The position numbers were made by a program, and so were the translations under genes. From NCBI GenBank assembly GCA_029577135.1, contig JARQPW010000002.1, forward strand, positions 47,768 to 111,767: DNA of 64,000 nucleotides, given 5' to 3'. Below are positions 52,245 to 61,429 of the stretch, piece after piece (within the stretch, counting starts at the first letter, position 1; each line of letters begins with the position of its first letter). This DNA is from Acidimicrobiales bacterium (GTDB taxonomy: Bacteria > Actinomycetota > Acidimicrobiia > Acidimicrobiales > MedAcidi-G1). The notes below the pieces were generated by a model that searched no databases, was not told the origin of the DNA, and worked only from the letters and a program-made list of their open reading frames with translations.

Positions 52245-53231
52245 TCAGGGCAGGAGGCCCCGAACCTCGGCACCGGCGCCGACGAGCAGGTTGCGGGCCC
52301 GCTCCGAGGCGGGGTGGGCCAGCCGTGCCAGGGTCGAGATCCGTGCGGTTCTGCAGACCTCGCCGTTGGACGACGGGTCCAGGTCGTCGGTGCCCCGGAG
52401 GGCGAGGTCGTCGGCGGTCGGCTCGAGAACGAGGACCGCCGCCCCCCGACGACGGAGCGCCTGGACCTCGCGGAACAGTGTTCGGCTGTGCCAGGCCCGG
52501 CCGAGCGGACCTCCGGGCCAGGTGTCGAGGCCGCGCACGGCCGTCATCGAGGACGAGACGACGACCCCGTCGAGGCCGAGCATGGTGAGCAGGTCGGCAT
52601 TGGTGCTCGAGTGGATCCCCCCGTCGAGGTAGCGACGACCGGCTGACCCGACCGGCCGGAGGAAGCCAGGCACGGCACAGGAGGCATGCACGGCCGTGCC
52701 GAAGTCGGCGTCGACGTCGTCGCGACCGAAGACGACCCGCCTTCCGGAGTCGAGGTCGACGGCACAGATCCAGGTCGGCTGGTCGGGCCAGTGCCCCGGG
52801 TGGAGTTGTTGGGCCCGTTCCCGGAAGAAGGTCCCGTCGACCGTTCCCTCGGGGAGCAGTCCGGCGAGGGCGACGACCGGTCGGGGCCGCCCCCGGCCGA
52901 AGAGCCCGCGGGCGACCAGCAACGGGTTGGCCGGTCGACGGGACTCGGGTCGGGGAGGCGTCGGCGGCAGGTCGTACGGCGTGGTCACCCGGTCGACGAG
53001 GGCCTGGCCATCGGCGGAGATCGGCTGGCCGGTGTAGTAGTCCCCCTGGTCGGCAGCGCTGAGGCCGGCGCGCAGGGCCACGGCCGTGGTCGAACCGGCG
53101 CTGGTCCCGACGATCACGTCGGCAGTGCGGGGATCCCAGCCGGTGGCTTCGGCGAGGGCCGAGAGCACGCCGGCGTGGTAGGCGGCAGCGTGCATGCCGC
53201 CGGCGCTGAGCACGAGTCCCACGGTGACCAT
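52245..53231 (-). CDS. Patatin-like phospholipase
   Basis: A 328-residue Ser-Asp dyad lipase with the oxyanion segment SAGGMHAAAYHAGVL, nucleophile elbow VGTSAGS and the catalytic Asp in YLDGGIHSSTN. No signal peptide, so cytoplasmic. Probably lysophospholipase or acyl hydrolase. Its start is divergent from the helicase gene at 53397 with a 165-bp region between. Confidence 0.9.
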   Translation of the reverse strand: MVTVGLVLSAGGMHAAAYHAGVLSALAEATGWDPRTADVIVGTSAGSTTAVALRAGLSAADQGDYYTGQPISADGQALVDRVTTPYDLPPTPPRPESRRPANPLLVARGLFGRGRPRPVVALAGLLPEGTVDGTFFRERAQQLHPGHWPDQPTWICAVDLDSGRRVVFGRDDVDADFGTAVHASCAVPGFLRPVGSAGRRYLDGGIHSSTNADLLTMLGLDGVVVSSSMTAVRGLDTWPGGPLGRAWHSRTLFREVQALRRRGAAVLVLEPTADDLALRGTDDLDPSSNGEVCRTARISTLARLAHPASERARNLLVGAGAEVRGLLP

Positions 53232-53287
53232 TCAGCCATCGTCGCACGCGGTGGCTCCGGAGGGGTGGCTCGAGGCCCTGCAGGGAG

Positions 53288-53349
53288 AAACGCGTCGACC
53301 GGTAAACTCATTTTCCACCCAAAACGCGTAGCCGGGCCCCAGAGCCCGG
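53288..53349. promoter_or_regulatory. Direct repeats and hairpin in the upstream region of the HelD-like gene
   Basis: AAACGCGT occurs at 53288-53295 and 53322-53329, 34 bp apart, bracketing an AT-rich stretch (TAAACTCATTTTCC) that could hold a -10 element. A 6-bp hairpin CCGGGC/GCCCGG with a 6-base loop follows at 53332-53349. No rifamycin-associated element is seen. A regulatory role is possible but unproven. Confidence 0.3.
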
Positions 53350-53396
53350 AACCGCGCCACGGAATCGCCCTCGAGTAACCAGGAGAACCGGTCGAG

Positions 53397-55463
53397 ATGC
53401 ACCCCGAACTCGTCTCGGAACAGGAGTATCTGGACGACGCATACGTCTGTCTCGAGGACGCCCGGGAACGCGCCCTCCAGTTGACGGGGATGGTCGAAGT
53501 GGGACGAGGTGGCACCAACCAGGCCCGGTCCGAGCGTGAGGCAATCTGGGGGGCCGTCGCTGCCCGACTGGCCCGACTCGAGATGGGCGACGCCGCACTG
53601 GTCTTCGGTCGGATCGACCAGGAGGACGACGGCGACGCAGGGCCGGGAGGCCGCTACTACATCGGCCGGGTCGGGGTCTGGGACGACGAACAGGAGCCCG
53701 TGGTCGTCGACTGGCGGGCTCCGGTCGCCGAGGCCTTCTACCGGGCGACGGGGCGGATGCCGATGGGTCTCGAGCGCCGTCGCCACTTCGTGAGCCGGGG
53801 CCGCGAGCTGATGGCGATCGAGGATGAGCTGTTCGGCGATGTCGAGCGGTTTCGCGACGAGGGTGGCCTACGTGGCGAGGGTGCGCTCATCGCCGCCCTC
53901 GAGACGGCCCGAACCGGTCGCCTGGGTGACATCGTCGGCACCATCCAGACCGAACAGGACCTGGTCATCCGGGCGCCCCTCCCGGGCGTGCTGGCCGTAC
54001 AGGGCGGACCGGGTACCGGCAAGACCGTCGTGGCGCTCCACCGGGCCGCCTACCTGCTCTATACGAACCGGTTCCCGCTCGAGGGCCAGGGCGTCCTCGT
54101 GGTGGGACCGAACCGCCTGTTCCTCGCCTACATCGAACAGGTCCTGCCGTCGCTCGGTGAGGCAGGTGTCGAGTTGGCGACCCTGTCCGACCTCGTCGCC
54201 GGCGCCAGCATCAGCGACCGGCACGATGCCGAGGAGGTTGCCCGCCTCAAGGGCGACCTGCGCATGGTCCGGTTCCTGTCACGTGGGGTGCACACCCGAC
54301 AGCGGCCCCTGCGCGACGACCTCCGGATCGGCTACGGCGTGCGGTGGCTGCGGATCACCGTGGAGCAGTCGCAGCGGATCGTCACCGGGGCCCGCCGCCG
54401 GTTCCGGACCCACAATGCCGCCCGACGCTTCGTCGAGGAGGAGTTCTTCGGCGTTCTGGCCGAGAGCGCACGTTCCGACCTCGACGCCGGAGAGGTCCGC
54501 CAGGACCTGCAGGGAACGTTGCCCGTGCGCCAGGCGTTGGATTGGATGTGGCCGGTCCTGAGTCCGGCAGAACTGCTCAACGACCTGTTCGGTTCGCGGG
54601 CGCTGATCCGGGCCGCTGATCCGGCACTCACGAACGACGAGGTCGATGCCCTCCACCGTCAGCGTTCGGCCGACCCGCAGGGCATCCGGTGGTCCGCTTC
54701 CGACGCCCCGCTGCTCGACGAGGTCCGGTCGGTGCTCGGCGCCCGCCCCGGGAGCGGGGGCCTCGACGCCGTCCGCACCTATGGCCACATCGTCGTGGAC
54801 GAGGTCCAGGACCTCTCGCCGATGGAGTTGCGCGTCCTCGAGCGCCGTTCGCTGAACGGTTCGATGACCGTGGTCGGCGACATCGCACAGGCCACCGGTG
54901 CCTGGGCCCACGACGGCTGGGAGAGCATCCTCGACTACCTGCCCGACAAGCGTCCACCGCAGCGCCACGAGCTGACGGTCGGCTACCGGATTCCTGGACC
55001 GCTCATGGACCTGGCCGCCCGGGTGCTGGCCGAGGCCGTCCCGGACCTGAAGCCCCCGATCGCCGTCCGGGGGGACGGCGGGGAACCCCGGTTCGTCGAG
55101 GCTGCCGGAGATGTGGCCGTCGAGGTGGCGCGGGTCGTGGCCGACGAGTCGGCCGCGGTCGAGCCGGGCAACGTGGCGGTCATCGTCGCCGCCTCACAGG
55201 TCGACGAGGTCGAGGCCGCCCTCGAGGCGGCCGGAATCGGGTTCGGCCGGCCGAACCGTCATGGCCTGGATGTATCCGTGGCCGTGGTACCGGTGACGCT
55301 CGTCAAGGGCCTCGAGGTCGATGCGGCCGTCGTCGTCGAGCCCTCCCGGATCGTGGCCGAGCAGGCACTGGGGCTACGGGCGCTCTACGTGGCGCTGACC
55401 CGCGCCACCCGGCGCGTCGCCATCGTCCACGCCGAGCCGCTGCCCCGCGTCCTCGCCGGCTGA
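53397..55463 (+). CDS. helD: HelD-like superfamily 1 helicase (RNA polymerase recycling factor type)
   Basis: 688 residues. Coiled-coil-prone N-terminal arm (first 100 residues), Walker A QGGPGTGKTVVALHR near 205, a Walker B region HIVVDEVQDLSPME, GDIAQATGAW, and a C-terminal VKGLEVDAAVVVEP and LYVALTRAT segment, as in HelD/UvrD. HelD removes stalled RNA polymerase; in actinobacteria some copies protect from rifamycins. AGGAG lies 11 bases before the ATG. Confidence 0.87.
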   Translation: MHPELVSEQEYLDDAYVCLEDARERALQLTGMVEVGRGGTNQARSEREAIWGAVAARLARLEMGDAALVFGRIDQEDDGDAGPGGRYYIGRVGVWDDEQEPVVVDWRAPVAEAFYRATGRMPMGLERRRHFVSRGRELMAIEDELFGDVERFRDEGGLRGEGALIAALETARTGRLGDIVGTIQTEQDLVIRAPLPGVLAVQGGPGTGKTVVALHRAAYLLYTNRFPLEGQGVLVVGPNRLFLAYIEQVLPSLGEAGVELATLSDLVAGASISDRHDAEEVARLKGDLRMVRFLSRGVHTRQRPLRDDLRIGYGVRWLRITVEQSQRIVTGARRRFRTHNAARRFVEEEFFGVLAESARSDLDAGEVRQDLQGTLPVRQALDWMWPVLSPAELLNDLFGSRALIRAADPALTNDEVDALHRQRSADPQGIRWSASDAPLLDEVRSVLGARPGSGGLDAVRTYGHIVVDEVQDLSPMELRVLERRSLNGSMTVVGDIAQATGAWAHDGWESILDYLPDKRPPQRHELTVGYRIPGPLMDLAARVLAEAVPDLKPPIAVRGDGGEPRFVEAAGDVAVEVARVVADESAAVEPGNVAVIVAASQVDEVEAALEAAGIGFGRPNRHGLDVSVAVVPVTLVKGLEVDAAVVVEPSRIVAEQALGLRALYVALTRATRRVAIVHAEPLPRVLAG

Positions 55464-55464
55464 G

Positions 55465-58170
55465 CTACTCGTAGGAGATCGCCTTGAGGATGTCGAGGCG
55501 TGCAGCACGGCGGGCCGGGAAGATCGCCGCCACCACGCCGAACAGGCCGGCCACGCCCAGGTAGAGCACCAGCTTCAGCACCGGCACCGAGGTCACGTCG
55601 ATGAACGTCTCGGGCAGGGCGGCGGTCGCCGCCAGTCCGAACAGGACGCCCATGGCCACCCCCAGGATGCCGCCGAACAGGGCGATGATCACGGCCTCCC
55701 AGCGCACCATGCGACGCATCTGGCGGCGGGTCATGCCGACCGCACGCAACAGGCCGAGCTCGCGGGTCCTTTCGTAGACCGACAGTGCCAGCGTGTTGGT
55801 GATGCCCAACACGGCGATGAAGAGCGACAGCCCGAGGAACACGGTGATGATCGACAGCAGTTGGTCGAGTTGGCCCTCCAGTTGCTTACGGAGCTCGTTG
55901 CCGTCGTTGACGCTGGCCTGCGGGTAGTCGTCGGTGACTGCCTGGACCAGCTTGCGGGCTGCGACCGGATCGGCACCCACCGCGTAGGCGAGCGATATCG
56001 AGTTGTCGGGTGCCCGTGGAAGGAAGCGGTCGAAGGCGTCGTTGTCGATCACCCAGTTGCCCATCATCGTCGAGTCGTCGAAGACGGCGCCCACGCTGAA
56101 CACCTCCTCGTGGCCGCCGGGGAAGCCGATGTCGACCAGCGAGCCGATGCCGACGTCGAGGTCTGCAGCAGGGTCGACGTGCAGCAGCAGCGAGAATGCG
56201 GCGCCCCCGGTCGGCGGGTTGGCGGGGTCGCCTTCGACGATGCCGAGTTTCATGTGGGAGTCGATCAGGTCGAGGTCAACGCCGCCCACGTCCTTGGAGT
56301 CGCCTTCGATGGTCATGCCCCCGAGTGCGAATCGGTAGACGGCGGTCGACGCCACCTGGTCGGGATGTTCGGCCTCGATCTCGACCAACCGCTCGGACAG
56401 TTCATCCGGCAGGCCGCCGGACGGATTGAACGAAGCCGTGAAGACGAAGAGGTCGGCCTCGAGGCCGTCTTCGAGGGCCTGGACGAACGTGGCCTTCATC
56501 GAGTCGCTGACCACGGCCGCCATGGAGACGAGGGCGAGTCCGACCGTCAGGGCGGCGGCTGTGGCCGCCGTGCGTCGTGGCGATCGGCGGGCGTTCTCAC
56601 CGGCCAGGCGCCCCGGTGTTCCGAAGAGGCGCCGGATCGGGCGGCCCAGGAGGTCGGCGACGGGTCGGGCCACCACCGGGCTGAGCAGGTACACGCCGAA
56701 GAAGGTGCCGAGGGCACCGAGACCCAGGCTGAACAGAAGCGGGCGCGTGTCGAGGTCGACGGTCATGCCGACTGCGAGGAGGGCGATGCCACCCAGGGTG
56801 ACGAGTCCGCCGGCCTGGAGCCGCCGCCGCAACCCGATGGGGGTGAGCTGCACGTCGTCGCGCAGGGCGGCGACCGGCGAGATGGACCGCACGCGACGGG
56901 ACGGCCCGATCGTCGATGCGACCGTGGTGCCGATGCCGACGACGGCGGCGACGATGAGCGTTCGGGGTCGGATCGGGATGGATCCCGGGAGTTCACCGAA
57001 GCCGGTCGAGACGAGGGCGAACCGCAGGAGCATCGCCAGCAGGTAGCCGCCGACCAGGCCGAGGGCGGTGGCGACGGCGCCGATCACGAACCCTTCGAAG
57101 CGGATCGACCGGCTGACCTGGCGACCGGTGGCGCCGAGTACCCGGAGCAGCGCCAACTCTCGAACCCGTTGGCCCAGAACGATCGAGAACGTGTTGTTGA
57201 TGATGAACGTGCTCACCACCACGGCGATGATGGCGAAGGCCAGCAGGACCGACGAGATGATGCTGATGAACAGGTCGAAGTCGGTGCGCGACTCCTCGAC
57301 CTGCTGGTCGCTGGTGATGACCTCGAGCTCCGCCTCGAGGTAGGGGGCCAGCAGGATTTGGAACTCGTCGGGCATGGTCGACAACTCGACGAGGAACGCA
57401 GCCTTCGCCGCATCGAGTTCTGCCTGGATGGCCGTCTGGACGACGTCCCGGTCGGCGCCGGGCTCGATCGCGACGTCGATCTGGTCGAACCGTCCCTCCA
57501 TGTCGAGGAACTCCTGGGCGGTCAGGCGGTCGAAGCCCGAGATGGTGGCGCCGATGGTCTTGTTCTCGTCGGGATCGCCGAAGTTGACGATGCCGACCAG
57601 GAGGAAGTCGCGTAGTCCGGAGGGGCCGCTGATCCGATAGGTCTCGCCGATGCTGAAGCCGTGATCGCCGGCGGTGCGGGCGTCCATCACGAACTCGGCG
57701 ACGAGTTCGGGGTCTTCGTGGAGAGGCCCGACCCGTTCGGGCGCCCGACCCTCGATCAGGAACAGGTTCCTGAGGCCCGGCACCTCGGAATAGATCGTCC
57801 CGAACTGTGGCGCAGCCCGGGACGGGACCGCCCGAGCCTTCTCATCGCCCTCGGCGGGGATGATGGGGATGACGTTCCACATCATGATCCGGGGATCGAC
57901 ACCGGCCACGCCCGGGACCCCTGCCACGATCGACTCGAGTTCTCCGGGTGCGGGAAGCCTGTTCAGGCGCTCGCCCTCGCCGATCGTCGTGCGGACCACG
58001 AGGTCGACGTCACCGGTGATATCCGTGGCAAGTTCGTCGAAGGTGTCGCGGATCTTGTCGGTCAGGAAGAACGACGTGGACAGGAAGGCGACGCCGAGGA
58101 CCACGGCCAGCGTGGTCAGGGCATAGCGCAGCTTGCGCCGCGCGATGTTGCGGAGTGTCAGACGGAACAT
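55465..58170 (-). CDS. ABC transporter permease, MacB/FtsX type, duplicated
   Basis: 901 residues. One N-terminal helix after MFRLTLRNIARRKLRYALTT, a large extracellular domain, three helices around residues 270-420, then a second extracellular domain and a last triple-helix bundle with ELGLLRAVGMTRRQMRRM. This is the ten-helix type of MacB-fold permeases used for lipids, peptides or envelope signals. Paired with its ATPase 13 bp upstream. Confidence 0.9.
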   Translation of the reverse strand: MFRLTLRNIARRKLRYALTTLAVVLGVAFLSTSFFLTDKIRDTFDELATDITGDVDLVVRTTIGEGERLNRLPAPGELESIVAGVPGVAGVDPRIMMWNVIPIIPAEGDEKARAVPSRAAPQFGTIYSEVPGLRNLFLIEGRAPERVGPLHEDPELVAEFVMDARTAGDHGFSIGETYRISGPSGLRDFLLVGIVNFGDPDENKTIGATISGFDRLTAQEFLDMEGRFDQIDVAIEPGADRDVVQTAIQAELDAAKAAFLVELSTMPDEFQILLAPYLEAELEVITSDQQVEESRTDFDLFISIISSVLLAFAIIAVVVSTFIINNTFSIVLGQRVRELALLRVLGATGRQVSRSIRFEGFVIGAVATALGLVGGYLLAMLLRFALVSTGFGELPGSIPIRPRTLIVAAVVGIGTTVASTIGPSRRVRSISPVAALRDDVQLTPIGLRRRLQAGGLVTLGGIALLAVGMTVDLDTRPLLFSLGLGALGTFFGVYLLSPVVARPVADLLGRPIRRLFGTPGRLAGENARRSPRRTAATAAALTVGLALVSMAAVVSDSMKATFVQALEDGLEADLFVFTASFNPSGGLPDELSERLVEIEAEHPDQVASTAVYRFALGGMTIEGDSKDVGGVDLDLIDSHMKLGIVEGDPANPPTGGAAFSLLLHVDPAADLDVGIGSLVDIGFPGGHEEVFSVGAVFDDSTMMGNWVIDNDAFDRFLPRAPDNSISLAYAVGADPVAARKLVQAVTDDYPQASVNDGNELRKQLEGQLDQLLSIITVFLGLSLFIAVLGITNTLALSVYERTRELGLLRAVGMTRRQMRRMVRWEAVIIALFGGILGVAMGVLFGLAATAALPETFIDVTSVPVLKLVLYLGVAGLFGVVAAIFPARRAARLDILKAISYE

Positions 58171-58183
58171 CGGGACATAGCGG

Positions 58184-58948
58184 TCAGCCGCCGAGTTCTC
58201 TGATCCGGTCGAAGATGGCGTCGGCATCCGGCCGGTCGAGCTCGTCCACGATTCGACCGTCGCCGAGGAACAGGACCCGGTCGGCCCTCGCCGCTGCAGC
58301 AGCGTCGTGGGTGACGAGCACCAGTGTCTGGCCGAGTTCGTTGACGGCGTCGCGTAGGAAGTCGAGTACCTCGCCACCGGTCACCGAGTCGAGGTTGCCG
58401 GTCGGCTCGTCGGCGAACAAGATCGAGGGTCGGGAGATCAGGGCACGGGCGATGGCGACACGCTGCTGTTGGCCACCCGAGAGCTCGTTGGGTCGGTGGT
58501 CGAGACGGTCGCCGATGTCGATGGAGGTGACGACCTCGTCCAGCCATTCGGGGTCGGCGCTGCGGCCGGCGAGGGTCAGGGGCAGGTTCAGGTTCTCGAT
58601 CGCCGTCAGTGTGGGAAGCAGGTTGAACGCCTGGAACACGAAGCCGACCCGGTCGCGACGCAGCAGGGTGAGGTTCCGTTCGGAGAGGCCGCCGAGTTCC
58701 GTGTCGCCGATGAAGGCCGAACCGGCGGTCAGGTTGTCGAGGCCGGCGGCGCAGTGCATCAGGGTCGACTTGCCGGAACCGGAGGGGCCCATGATGGCGG
58801 TGAACCGGCCCTCGCCGAAGTCGACGGTGACCCCGTCGAGGGCTCGCACCTCCGTGTCGCCGCTGCCGTAGACCTTGTGGCCGTCGACGACGCGTGCAGC
58901 GGCGGCAACGCCTTCCTCGACCTGTCGGGGGGGTGCGTCGATGCTCAT
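58184..58948 (-). CDS. ABC transporter ATP-binding protein, MacB/LolD type
   Basis: A 254-residue ATPase. Walker A GPSGSGKST, Q-loop VFQAFNLLP, signature LSGGQQQRVAIARAL, Walker B ILFADEPTGNLD and switch His VLVTHD are all intact. The ATG at 58948 is preferred to that at 58966. Coexpressed with the permease. The substrate is unknown; a mechanotransmission exporter is the family expectation. Confidence 0.94.
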   Translation of the reverse strand: MSIDAPPRQVEEGVAAAARVVDGHKVYGSGDTEVRALDGVTVDFGEGRFTAIMGPSGSGKSTLMHCAAGLDNLTAGSAFIGDTELGGLSERNLTLLRRDRVGFVFQAFNLLPTLTAIENLNLPLTLAGRSADPEWLDEVVTSIDIGDRLDHRPNELSGGQQQRVAIARALISRPSILFADEPTGNLDSVTGGEVLDFLRDAVNELGQTLVLVTHDAAAAARADRVLFLGDGRIVDELDRPDADAIFDRIRELGG

Positions 58949-59012
58949 GGCTGGCAGGCTAGGCATGGGGTGCCGACCGGTGCCCAGCGAGCGAGGCTCG
59001 AAGGGGGCGAAT

Positions 59013-59516
59013 GTGACCGAAGACCCCGGGGTTTCCCTGCGTCCCGCCGGGGCGACCGACCTGTCGGCCGTGGGGCTCCTGAACAGCGCAGCCGTGCCGG
59101 CGGTCAACGACCTCTCGGTCGAGGAGTTGGCCTGGTTCGCCGAGGTCGCCCACACGTTCCTCGTAGCGGTCCTGCCAGGGGCGGGCATCGTCGGCTTCCT
59201 GGTCGGCCTGGAGGGCCCGGGCCTCGACTACGCCAGCGTCAACTACGGGTGGTTCAGCGAGCGCTACGACCGCTTCCTGTACGTAGACCGGGTGGTCGTC
59301 GACCCGTCCGGCCAGGGTCGGGGCATCGGCAGGTCCCTCTACGAGGCGTTCGTCGGACGGGCTGAGGAGCACATGACACTGTGTGCCGAGGTGAACATCC
59401 GCCCCCGGAACGAGGGTTCCCTGGCCTTCCACGACGCCTTCGGCATGGCAGCGGTCGGTGAACAGGACAGCGAGGCCGGCAGCAAGCGGGTGCGGATGTT
59501 CGCGAAGGAGATCTGA
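59013..59516 (+). CDS. GNAT family N-acetyltransferase
   Basis: 167 residues. LYVDRVVVDPSGQGRGIGRSLY holds the acetyl-CoA-binding loop, and EVNIRPRNEGSLAFHDAFGM is the typical C-terminal half of COG3818-type acetyltransferases. GTG start with a purine-rich AAGGGGG upstream. Divergent from the ABC ATPase gene. Substrate unknown. Confidence 0.87.
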   Translation: MTEDPGVSLRPAGATDLSAVGLLNSAAVPAVNDLSVEELAWFAEVAHTFLVAVLPGAGIVGFLVGLEGPGLDYASVNYGWFSERYDRFLYVDRVVVDPSGQGRGIGRSLYEAFVGRAEEHMTLCAEVNIRPRNEGSLAFHDAFGMAAVGEQDSEAGSKRVRMFAKEI

Positions 59517-59546
59517 GCCCCCCGGAGGCTGGTCGGTCGGGTACGG

Positions 59547-59753
59547 CTATTCGACGACGAGCACGGTCCCGGAGGGTCGGCGCCCTTCCGCACCGCACGA
59601 CCAGCAGGGTGCGGCGGGGCGGCCCCGCCAGGTGACCTCGCAACGCCCACAGGTGAGCGTCACGGTGTCGGGTGGCTCGAGTACGGCTGCCCGGAGCATG
59701 GGAACCTCGTCACCGAGGAGGAACTGCACCGGTTCGGCAGGCAAGGGGGCCAT
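59547..59753 (-). CDS. Small zinc-ribbon protein
   Basis: 68 residues. CGRC and CWSC pairs, 16 residues apart, form a treble-clef or ribbon knot as in rubredoxin-like proteins. The N-terminal half is a hydrophobic PVQFLLGDEVPMLRAAV segment that is not long enough for a membrane anchor. Unknown function. A short gene convergent with the GNAT gene, probably real because the Cys pairs are regular. Confidence 0.55.
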   Translation of the reverse strand: MAPLPAEPVQFLLGDEVPMLRAAVLEPPDTVTLTCGRCEVTWRGRPAAPCWSCGAEGRRPSGTVLVVE

Positions 59754-59876
59754 GCGCGGCACCCTAACCACGCGGTATGGACGGCCCGGTGGACCCCCTG
59801 CCCCGGAGCAAGCGGTCCACGGACCCGTAGCCTGACCCACCGTTCGCGAGACATGCCCAAGACAAGGAACCAGCAG

Positions 59877-60452
59877 ATGCAGTTCGACAACCCGCCCGAG
59901 ATGGTCATCGACACAGCCGGGAGCTACTCGGCGGAGATGGTGACCTCGATGGGGTCGATGACCATCCACCTCGACGCGGCCCGGGCGCCCAAGACGGTCA
60001 ACAACTTCGTCTTCCTCGCCCAGCAGGGCTACTTCGACGGCGTGATCTTCCATCGGGTCATCAACGGCTTCGTCGTCCAGGGCGGCGATCCGACCGGCAC
60101 CGGACGCGGTGGCCCCGGCTACAGCTTCGAGGACGAACTCCCACAGCCCGGGCGCTACGAACTGGGCTCCCTGGTGATGGCCAACGCCGGGCCGGACACC
60201 AACGGCAGCCAGTTCTTCATCGTCACCGGCCCCAGCGGCGTGGGCCTCCCACCGCAGTACTCGCTCTTCGGACAGGTCGTGAGGGGACTCGACGTGGCGG
60301 AGGCCATGCAGAAGGTCCCGACCGGCCCCGACGACCGCCCGCTTGAAGACGTCGTGATCGAATCGGTCACGGTCAACTACCGGATGGCCGCGGACCTGCC
60401 GGATTCCGACAAGCCCATCACGACGAATATCTCGCCCATAGAAGGCGACTGA
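59877..60452 (+). CDS. ppi: Peptidyl-prolyl cis-trans isomerase (cyclophilin type)
   Basis: 191 residues. Active-site residues visible: FHRVINGFVVQGGDPTGTGRGG, NGSQFFIV, and the late SLFGQVVRG. There is no signal peptide, so it acts in the cytoplasm. ATG at 59877 is preferred over that at 59853 because AAGGA lies 8 bases upstream. Enzyme catalyses Xaa-Pro isomerisation in protein folding. Confidence 0.92.
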   Translation: MQFDNPPEMVIDTAGSYSAEMVTSMGSMTIHLDAARAPKTVNNFVFLAQQGYFDGVIFHRVINGFVVQGGDPTGTGRGGPGYSFEDELPQPGRYELGSLVMANAGPDTNGSQFFIVTGPSGVGLPPQYSLFGQVVRGLDVAEAMQKVPTGPDDRPLEDVVIESVTVNYRMAADLPDSDKPITTNISPIEGD

Positions 60453-60483
60453 CGAGTACGAGACGAGGCAAGGAGCAGGTCGA

Positions 60484-61341
60484 GTGGGCATCGAACGAGT
60501 GGGCATCGTGGGCGGAGGCCAGATGGGTGGCGGCGTGGCGGAGGTCATGGCCAAGGCCGGACTGGTGACGGTGGTGCGCGAGATCGACGCAGCGGCCGCC
60601 GAACGCAGCCGGTCGGGGATCGAGCGCTCGCTGGGCAGGGCACTCGAGCGGGGCAAGCTCGACGAAGCCGGGCATGCGGCGGCGCTCGGCAACCTGTCGT
60701 TCACGACCGACCTCGCCGATCTGGCCGACTGTGACCTGGTCATCGAGGCCATCGTCGAGGACTTCGACCTCAAGGCCGAGGTGTTCGCCGAGCTGGACCG
60801 GGTGGTCACCTCGCCCGGGGCCATCCTGGCCACCAACACGTCGTCGATCCCGATCATCGACATCGCCATGCGCACCGGTCGACCCGAGCAGGTCGTCGGC
60901 CTCCACTTCTTCAACCCGGCCCCGGTGATGAAGCTGGTCGAGGTCATCCCCTCGGTGTGCACCTCGCCGGCCGTGGTCGAACAGGTCACGGGCTTCGCCA
61001 CCGACGTCATCGGCAAGACGGTCGTGGCGGCGAAGGACCGGGCCGGGTTCGTCGTGAACATGCTGCTGGTGCCCTACCTGCTCGGTGCGATGCGGATGCT
61101 CGAAGGCGGCCATGCGACCGCCGAGGACATCGACACCGGCATGAAGCTGGGCGCCGCCCACCCGATGGGTCCGCTCGAGCTGAGCGACCTGATCGGCCTC
61201 GACACGATGCTGCTGGTGGGTGAGACGCTCCACGCCGAGTACGGCGAGCCGTCGTACGCTCCGCCACCGCTGCTCAGGCGCATGGTCGCGGCCGGACAAC
61301 TGGGACGCAAGGCCGGCAGGGGCTTCTACGACTACGGCTGA
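60484..61341 (+). CDS. 3-hydroxyacyl-CoA (3-hydroxybutyryl-CoA) dehydrogenase
   Basis: A 285-residue enzyme of the FadB2/Hbd type. NAD loop VGIVGGGQMGGGVA, catalytic His in GLHFFNPAPVMKLVEV, and the C-terminal HPMGPLELSDLIGLD element. Oxidises 3-hydroxyacyl-CoA in fatty-acid or butyrate metabolism. GTG start, 31 bp after ppi. The mutase operon in this window yields butyryl-CoA, which this enzyme could take further after dehydrogenation and hydration. Confidence 0.93.
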   Translation: MGIERVGIVGGGQMGGGVAEVMAKAGLVTVVREIDAAAAERSRSGIERSLGRALERGKLDEAGHAAALGNLSFTTDLADLADCDLVIEAIVEDFDLKAEVFAELDRVVTSPGAILATNTSSIPIIDIAMRTGRPEQVVGLHFFNPAPVMKLVEVIPSVCTSPAVVEQVTGFATDVIGKTVVAAKDRAGFVVNMLLVPYLLGAMRMLEGGHATAEDIDTGMKLGAAHPMGPLELSDLIGLDTMLLVGETLHAEYGEPSYAPPPLLRRMVAAGQLGRKAGRGFYDYG

Positions 61342-61398
61342 TCGGGCCGGGGTTTGACAGCGGCCCCGTCCCGCTCCTGCGTGACGTCCGGCGGGACG

Positions 61399-61416
61399 AC
61401 CGCGACACGTCGCGGT
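61399..61416. promoter_or_regulatory. Palindrome upstream of the AcoX-type kinase gene
   Basis: ACCGCGAC-AC-GTCGCGGT, 8-bp arms with a 2-bp spacer, ends 13 bp before the start codon. No T-tract follows, so it is more likely an operator than a terminator. A TTGACA lies 26 bp upstream at 61373-61378. Confidence 0.45.
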
Positions 61417-61429
61417 ACGGTCCTGCGCC

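Noticed and set aside
53232..53396. Rifamycin-associated element before the HelD-like gene
   Set aside because: The known inverted GCTTGC-type element is not present in the leader.
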